From assembly GCF_021568855.1 (NCBI RefSeq), contig NZ_JAKGUG010000014.1, forward strand, positions 1 through 53,441: DNA of 53,441 nucleotides. Reading direction: 5' to 3'. A model generated the notes under the pieces. It had not been told where the DNA came from, did not search any database, and saw only the letters and a list, made by a program, of their open reading frames with translations. The position numbers were made by a program, and so were the translations under genes. This DNA is from Dethiosulfovibrio russensis (GTDB lineage Bacteria > Synergistota > Synergistia > Synergistales > Dethiosulfovibrionaceae). Below, piece after piece: positions 49,359-53,441 of the stretch (position 1 is the stretch's first letter; each line of letters starts with the position of its first letter).

Positions 49359-51049
49359 CCGCTCTCGTCGATGTCCATGACCTGGAGAGATCTTTCGGGA
49401 ACCTCAGGGCGGTGGACCGTCTGTCCTTCTCTGTAGACCCAGGGGAGATCTTCGGCATAGTCGGCCCGGATGGAGCCGGAAAGACCACGGTGCTTCGGAT
49501 ACTGGCCACCGTGCTGGACGGAACAGGAGGCTCCGCTAGGATCGATGACCTGGACGTGGCGAAGGAACCGGACCGAGTCAAGGATAGAATAGCCTACATG
49601 AGCCAGAGGTTCGGTCTCTATCCGGACCTGACGGTGGAGGAAAACGTCGACCTCTACGCCGACCTCTACGGTCTGCCCAAAAAAGGTAGATCCGAAAGGG
49701 TGGACGAGCTCCTTCGCTTCAGCTACATGGACCCCTTCAAGAAGAGGCGGGCGGGTGCCCTGTCGGGAGGGATGAAGCAGAAGCTTCAGCTGGTTTGCGC
49801 CCTGATCCACACCCCGAAGGTACTCCTCCTGGACGAACCTACCAACGGGGTGGATCCGGTAAGTCGACGGGATTTCTGGCGGATGCTATTCGGCCTGTCG
49901 GACCGAGGGGTCGCCACGGTGGTAACCACGGCCTACATGGACGAGGCGGAGCGATGCCACAGGATCGCCCTAATGGACAAAGGGAGATTTCTCGGACAGG
50001 GACCCCTGGAGCAGGTAAGGTCCCTCATGTCGGGCAGGCTGTACTCCTTCACCACCAGGGCACCGAGGAAAGCGGCAGAGGCCCTTGGGACCAGGGATGG
50101 CTGGCACCCCACCCCCTTCGGAGACTCGATCCACCTGGAGTGTCCCGACGACGTCGTTTCCTCGGAGATAGAGGCCATCCTGCGAACGGCCTCTATACCC
50201 CACGGTACGGTTGAGGAGGCGATTCCGTCGCTGGAGGACGTCTTCGTGTCGGTGGTCTCCGAGGCTCGAGGGGAGAGGGCGACGGCACCTCCGGGAGAGA
50301 TACGCCCCTTCGAAGACGGGATGGCGGTAACGGCCAAGAACCTCACCAAGACCTTTGGCGACTTCACCGCCGTAAACGACCTGTCCTTCGAGGTATCCCA
50401 GGGGGAGATTTTCGGTTTTCTCGGCCCCAACGGAGCTGGCAAGAGCACCACAATAAGGATGCTCTGCGGCCTGCTTTCCCCCAGTTCGGGACGGGCGGTG
50501 GTAGCCGAAGTGGACGTCGGGAAGGATCCCGAATCGGTCAAGCGGAGGATCGGCTACATGAGCCAGAAATTCTCCCTCTACGAGGATCTGACCGTAGAGG
50601 AAAACCTGAACTTCTACGGCGGAATCTACGGCCTGGACGACTCCAGACTGAAGGGTAGAAAGGAATGGGCCCTCGACATGGCCGACCTCTCCCGCAGGAG
50701 AGGCGACATGGCAGGATCCCTCACCGGGGGATGGAGACAGAAGCTGGCTCTGGCCTGCGCCGTGCTTCACGAACCTCCGATAGTGTTTCTCGACGAGCCC
50801 ACCAGCGGGGTGGACCCGGTAAGCCGACGAACCTTCTGGGAGCTTATAAACGACATGAGCGATAGAGGGATAACGGTGTTCGTCACAACCCACTACATGG
50901 AGGAGGCTGAATACTGCAACCGTCTGGCCATGATCTTTCGGGGAGACATGATAGCTCTGGGTACCCCGGGAGAGCTGAAAAAACGGACAGACACGTCCTC
51001 CATGGAGGATGCCTTCGTAGAGCTGGTGGAGGGAGGCGAGAAAAGTTGA
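49355..51049 (+). CDS. ybhF: YbhF-like tandem ABC ATPase
   Basis: A 564-residue protein with two fused ABC domains, the size of E. coli YbhF (about 578). Domain 1 (1-~300): Walker A GPDGAGKTTVLRIL, signature LSGGMKQKLQLVCAL, Walker B KVLLLDEPTNGVDP. Domain 2 (~320-564): Walker A GPNGAGKSTTIRML, signature LTGGWRQKLALACAV (Thr-Gly-Gly-Trp in place of LSGGQ), Walker B PIVFLDEPTSGVDP, H-loop TTHYMEEAEYC. It energises export by the two YbhS/R-type permeases that follow. The next gene starts 4 bases before its end. Confidence 0.93.
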   Translation: MTALVDVHDLERSFGNLRAVDRLSFSVDPGEIFGIVGPDGAGKTTVLRILATVLDGTGGSARIDDLDVAKEPDRVKDRIAYMSQRFGLYPDLTVEENVDLYADLYGLPKKGRSERVDELLRFSYMDPFKKRRAGALSGGMKQKLQLVCALIHTPKVLLLDEPTNGVDPVSRRDFWRMLFGLSDRGVATVVTTAYMDEAERCHRIALMDKGRFLGQGPLEQVRSLMSGRLYSFTTRAPRKAAEALGTRDGWHPTPFGDSIHLECPDDVVSSEIEAILRTASIPHGTVEEAIPSLEDVFVSVVSEARGERATAPPGEIRPFEDGMAVTAKNLTKTFGDFTAVNDLSFEVSQGEIFGFLGPNGAGKSTTIRMLCGLLSPSSGRAVVAEVDVGKDPESVKRRIGYMSQKFSLYEDLTVEENLNFYGGIYGLDDSRLKGRKEWALDMADLSRRRGDMAGSLTGGWRQKLALACAVLHEPPIVFLDEPTSGVDPVSRRTFWELINDMSDRGITVFVTTHYMEEAEYCNRLAMIFRGDMIALGTPGELKKRTDTSSMEDAFVELVEGGEKS

Positions 51050-52152
51050 ATCTCCAGAGGCTGTCCGCACTGATAAAAAAGGAGTTCATACACCTAGTCC
51101 GGGACCCCAGAAGCCTCGCTCTGGCCGTGGCCATGCCGGTGATACTGATACTCCTGTTCGGCTACGCCCTGAAGATGGACCTTAAGGACGTCCCCACGGT
51201 GGTATGGGACGACGATGGCAGCCCCCAAAGCAGAGAGCTAATCTCACTCTTCGACGGATCGCCCTACTTCGACGTAGTCCTTAACGGAAAGACCCTGAAG
51301 GACCTGGAAAAGGCCATAGATCGGGGAGATGCCCTGGTGGGACTGGCCATACCGGCGGATTTCTCCGAGGCGATTCTGTCCGGACGGGCCCCCCGATTCC
51401 AGGCGGTGGTGGACGGATCTGACGCCACGACAGCCAGAATGGCGTCGGGCTACTTGTCTGCCCTGGCGATGGCTTTCTCCCCTAAAGTCGCCCCATCCTT
51501 CAGGACCCCGATCTCCTTGGTCAGTCGAAGCTGGTTCAACGAGGCCATGGAGAGTACCTGGACACTGGTCCCGGGGGTGATAGCCATAGTGATGGTGGTC
51601 ATAGCTGCCCTTCTGGCCAGCACCACTATAGCGAAGGAGTGGGAGACAGGCACCATGGAACAGCTCATAAGCACCCCGATCAGGAAGGGAGAGCTACTTA
51701 CCGCCAAGATAGCCCCCTATTTGGTAATAGGACTGGGAGACATAGCCCTGTCGGTCGCGGCGGGACGTTGGCTGTTCGGGGTACCTCTAAGGGGCAACCC
51801 GGCCCTGCTCTTCGCCGCCGGTACGGTTTTCCTTCTGGGGTCGCTCCTATTCGGACTGCAGCAGAGCGCCAGACTGAGGTCCCAGCTTCTGGCAAGCCAG
51901 GTGGCCGTCATGGCAAGCTACGTGCCGACACTGCTCATGAGCGGTTACGTATTCTCCATAGCTGATATGCCCATGCCGCTTAGGTGGTTGACCTACGTAA
52001 TCCCGGGAAGGTATTTCATATCCATACTTCGGGGAATATACCTGAAAGGAGTGGGCCTTTCCGTGTTGTGGCTGGACCTGGCCTTTCTGGCCCTGTACGG
52101 CGCTCTGATGGCCGTTTTGACGGCTAAGGCCATGAGGATGAAGGTGGATTGA
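51046..52152 (+). CDS. ybhS: YbhS-like ABC-2 type permease
   Basis: A 368-residue ABC-2 family permease: one N-terminal helix (LALAVAMPVILILLFGYAL), a large extracytoplasmic domain (about 45-170), then about five helices with the conserved KEWETGTMEQLISTPIRKGELL loop (residues ~195-216). The TTG start at 51046 overlaps the TGA stop of YbhF. It is the first of a permease pair and with YbhR makes a heterodimeric exporter. Confidence 0.9.
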   Translation: MNLQRLSALIKKEFIHLVRDPRSLALAVAMPVILILLFGYALKMDLKDVPTVVWDDDGSPQSRELISLFDGSPYFDVVLNGKTLKDLEKAIDRGDALVGLAIPADFSEAILSGRAPRFQAVVDGSDATTARMASGYLSALAMAFSPKVAPSFRTPISLVSRSWFNEAMESTWTLVPGVIAIVMVVIAALLASTTIAKEWETGTMEQLISTPIRKGELLTAKIAPYLVIGLGDIALSVAAGRWLFGVPLRGNPALLFAAGTVFLLGSLLFGLQQSARLRSQLLASQVAVMASYVPTLLMSGYVFSIADMPMPLRWLTYVIPGRYFISILRGIYLKGVGLSVLWLDLAFLALYGALMAVLTAKAMRMKVD

Positions 52153-52153
52153 C

Positions 52154-53257
52154 ATGTGGAAGAGACTCGAAAGGATGCTCGTCAAGGAAGGGCTCCAGAT
52201 AGTACGGGATAAAAGGATGAGGCTTCTTGTGTTCGCCATGCCGGTGATGATGATGCTGGTAATGTCATTCGCCATGACAACCGACCTCCGTCAGGCCAAG
52301 CTCGTGGTGTTGGACCTGGACAGGACGCCGTCCTCACGGAAGGCTATCAGAAGCTTCGTGGCGGGACGTCATTTCTCTCTGGGATGGTACGTCTCTTCTC
52401 CAAAGGAACTGAAGAACCTCATGGACCGGGGAGACACCAGGGCGGCGCTCTGGATACCCCGAGGATTCGAGGCGGATATCCTATCCAGGCGGGGAGCCTC
52501 CATCCAAATACTGCTGGACGGAACCTACTCCCTCGACTCCGGAACCATATTGAGCGCAGCCTCGGCGGTGGTAAGAAGGCTGAACGAGGAGCTGCTTCCA
52601 CCGGGATCGATGGGCGAAGCGGTGGACCTCAGGCTGAGGAACTGGTTCAACCCAAACCTGGACAGCGAAAGATACTACGTTCCGGGGCTTATAGCCATGA
52701 TGTTGACCCTACAGAGTCTACTGGTCGCTGGGGTTTCGATCGTCAGAGAAAAGGAGATCGGAACGATAGAGCAGATAATGGTAACCCCTATAAGGGGGAT
52801 CGAGTTCATTCTGGGAAAGACCCTTCCCTACATGGCCATGGCCTATCTGATAATGACAGCCATGCTCGCCATAGCCTCAGTAGTGTTCGACGTGCCCTTT
52901 AAGGGAAGTCTGCCGCTGCTCTACGCTCTCACCGCGATTTTCCTAGCGGGGAACCTGGGCTGCGCCCTTCTGATAAGCGTAAGCGCCACCACCCAGCAAC
53001 AGGCCCTCCTGACTGCGTTCTTCTTTCTAATGCCGGCCATACTGCTAAGCGGATTCGTCTTCCCTGTCCGGAATATGCCCCTTCCGGTCCAATGGCTCAC
53101 CGCTTTGAACCCTCTCAGGTGGTATCTGGAGATTATGCAGGCCATCCTCTCCAAGGGAGTGGGACTATCGGACCTGATACCTCAGATATCGGCCCAGACT
53201 GCTCTAGCTCTGGTCTCATTGACCGCCGCCGCCAAGAGATTCCACAAAACCCTATAG
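52154..53257 (+). CDS. ybhR: YbhR-like ABC-2 type permease
   Basis: A 367-residue ABC-2 permease paralogous to the preceding gene, with the same architecture and the loop REKEIGTIEQIMVTPIRGIEFILGKTLPYM. N-terminal VKEGLQIVRDKRMRLLVFAMPVMMMLVMSFAM and the closing helices GLSDLIPQISAQTALALVSLTAA are typical. It follows YbhS by one base. The operon seems to end at the hairpin at 53280-53311. Confidence 0.9.
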   Translation: MWKRLERMLVKEGLQIVRDKRMRLLVFAMPVMMMLVMSFAMTTDLRQAKLVVLDLDRTPSSRKAIRSFVAGRHFSLGWYVSSPKELKNLMDRGDTRAALWIPRGFEADILSRRGASIQILLDGTYSLDSGTILSAASAVVRRLNEELLPPGSMGEAVDLRLRNWFNPNLDSERYYVPGLIAMMLTLQSLLVAGVSIVREKEIGTIEQIMVTPIRGIEFILGKTLPYMAMAYLIMTAMLAIASVVFDVPFKGSLPLLYALTAIFLAGNLGCALLISVSATTQQQALLTAFFFLMPAILLSGFVFPVRNMPLPVQWLTALNPLRWYLEIMQAILSKGVGLSDLIPQISAQTALALVSLTAAAKRFHKTL

Positions 53258-53279
53258 AACAAACCGGACATAACGCACC

Positions 53280-53311
53280 CAGCCCCGACCATCGAAAGAT
53301 GATCGGGGCTG
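53280..53311. terminator. Hairpin between the YbhR and 5S genes, probable terminator
   Basis: CAGCCCCGA..CATC GAAA GATG..TCGGGGCTG forms a 13-bp stem with one mismatch and a GAAA loop, placed between convergent units. It lacks a good downstream T-run on either strand, so its strength is uncertain. Confidence 0.55.
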
Positions 53312-53335
53312 AGTATAAAAAAAGAGAAAAGATTC

Positions 53336-53441
53336 TTGGCAACGACCTACTCTCCCACGAAGCGAATCGCAGTACCATCGGCGCTGGAGGGCTTAACTGC
53401 CGGGTTCGGCATGGGACCGGGTGTACCCCCTCCGCAAAAGC
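53336..53441 (-). rRNA. rrf: 5S ribosomal RNA (partial, cut by window edge)
   Basis: The minus strand reads a 5S rRNA 3' portion: its end matches the conserved GAGAGTAGGTCGTTGCCAAG, and internal parts TACCCGGTCCCATGCCGAAC and CGATGGTACTGCGATTCGCT are typical 5S loops and helices. About 106 of roughly 117 bases are visible; the 5' end lies beyond 53441. An rRNA operon probably continues outside the window on the minus strand. Confidence 0.93.

Noticed and set aside
1-53441. CRISPR arrays, prophage genes, integrases with tRNA attachment sites
   Set aside because: I looked for regularly spaced repeats, cas-like proteins, phage structural genes and tRNA ends and found none.

Overview
The window looks like chromosomal DNA of an anaerobic, diderm, amino-acid or peptide-fermenting bacterium. 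The best guess is phylum Synergistota, in the Dethiosulfovibrio/Aminobacterium range. This rests on two proteins (29869-31593 and 32477-32857) ending in a Gly-Gly-Gly-Cys-x-Val-Gly tail plus hydrophobic segment plus basic end, which matches the family known as Synergist-CTERM; on the abundance of TRAP, SSS and peptidase genes; on several outer-membrane efflux systems; and on moderately GC-rich DNA with strong AGGAGG ribosome sites and frequent TTG/GTG starts. No ribosomal protein or complete rRNA is present to prove the taxonomy.

Layout. 1-1316: remnants of two IS3-family elements, one cut by the window edge and one badly decayed. 1399-2178: a crotonase-fold enzyme lacking both usual hydratase glutamates. 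2659-11972: a GntR regulator followed by a co-directional cluster encoding a complete 2-oxoacid (pyruvate/acetoin-type) dehydrogenase complex (E1 alpha, E1 beta, E2, E3). A PPC/DUF296 protein and a three-gene TRAP transporter sit between E1 and E2, which suggests uptake of an organic acid coupled to its oxidation to an acyl-CoA. 12054-18904 (minus): a large lipoprotein with a leukocidin-like region and a C-terminal BACON-like domain, two acetyltransferases, two alpha/beta hydrolases, a lipoate-protein ligase (plausibly serving the lipoyl domains at 8915-11972), and a small ferredoxin-type protein.

19212-24128 (minus): adaptor, RND pump and TetR of efflux system 1. 24208-29806 (plus): an SSS symporter and an MFS carrier with overlapping ends, then a DUF3311-like small membrane protein, a second SSS symporter and an M20 amidohydrolase. 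29869-32317 (minus): a small secreted protein, a stand-alone I9-like propeptide/inhibitor, and a subtilase with a Big2-like domain and C-terminal sorting tail. 32477-33399 (minus): a short C-terminal-tail protein without a signal peptide, and a YdjM-like membrane hydrolase. 33538-36511 (plus): MATE, MarR, and an aldo/keto reductase with ferredoxin tail, overlapping by 4 bases, behind a promoter carrying a perfect 12-bp palindrome. 36570-37085 (minus): a secreted protein made of two repeats.

37157-43815 (minus): efflux system 2 (TetR, adaptor, HAE1-type RND, TolC-like channel), preceded by two candidate promoters and several operator-like inverted repeats. 44148-47312 (minus): an ABC importer of the NMT1/SsuABC type followed by two small cupins. 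47537-53257 (plus): a five-gene set in the same order as Escherichia coli cecR-ybhG-ybhF-ybhS-ybhR. The window ends in a partial 5S rRNA gene on the minus strand, so an rRNA operon probably lies just to the right.

Main themes are (i) lipoate-dependent oxidation of an imported acid, (ii) an unusual density of drug or small-molecule export systems (two RND, one MATE, one YbhGFSR, one MFS), each with its own regulator or operator, and (iii) a surface/secreted protein sector with a pore-forming-toxin-like lipoprotein and a CTERM-anchored subtilase with a separate inhibitor-like partner.
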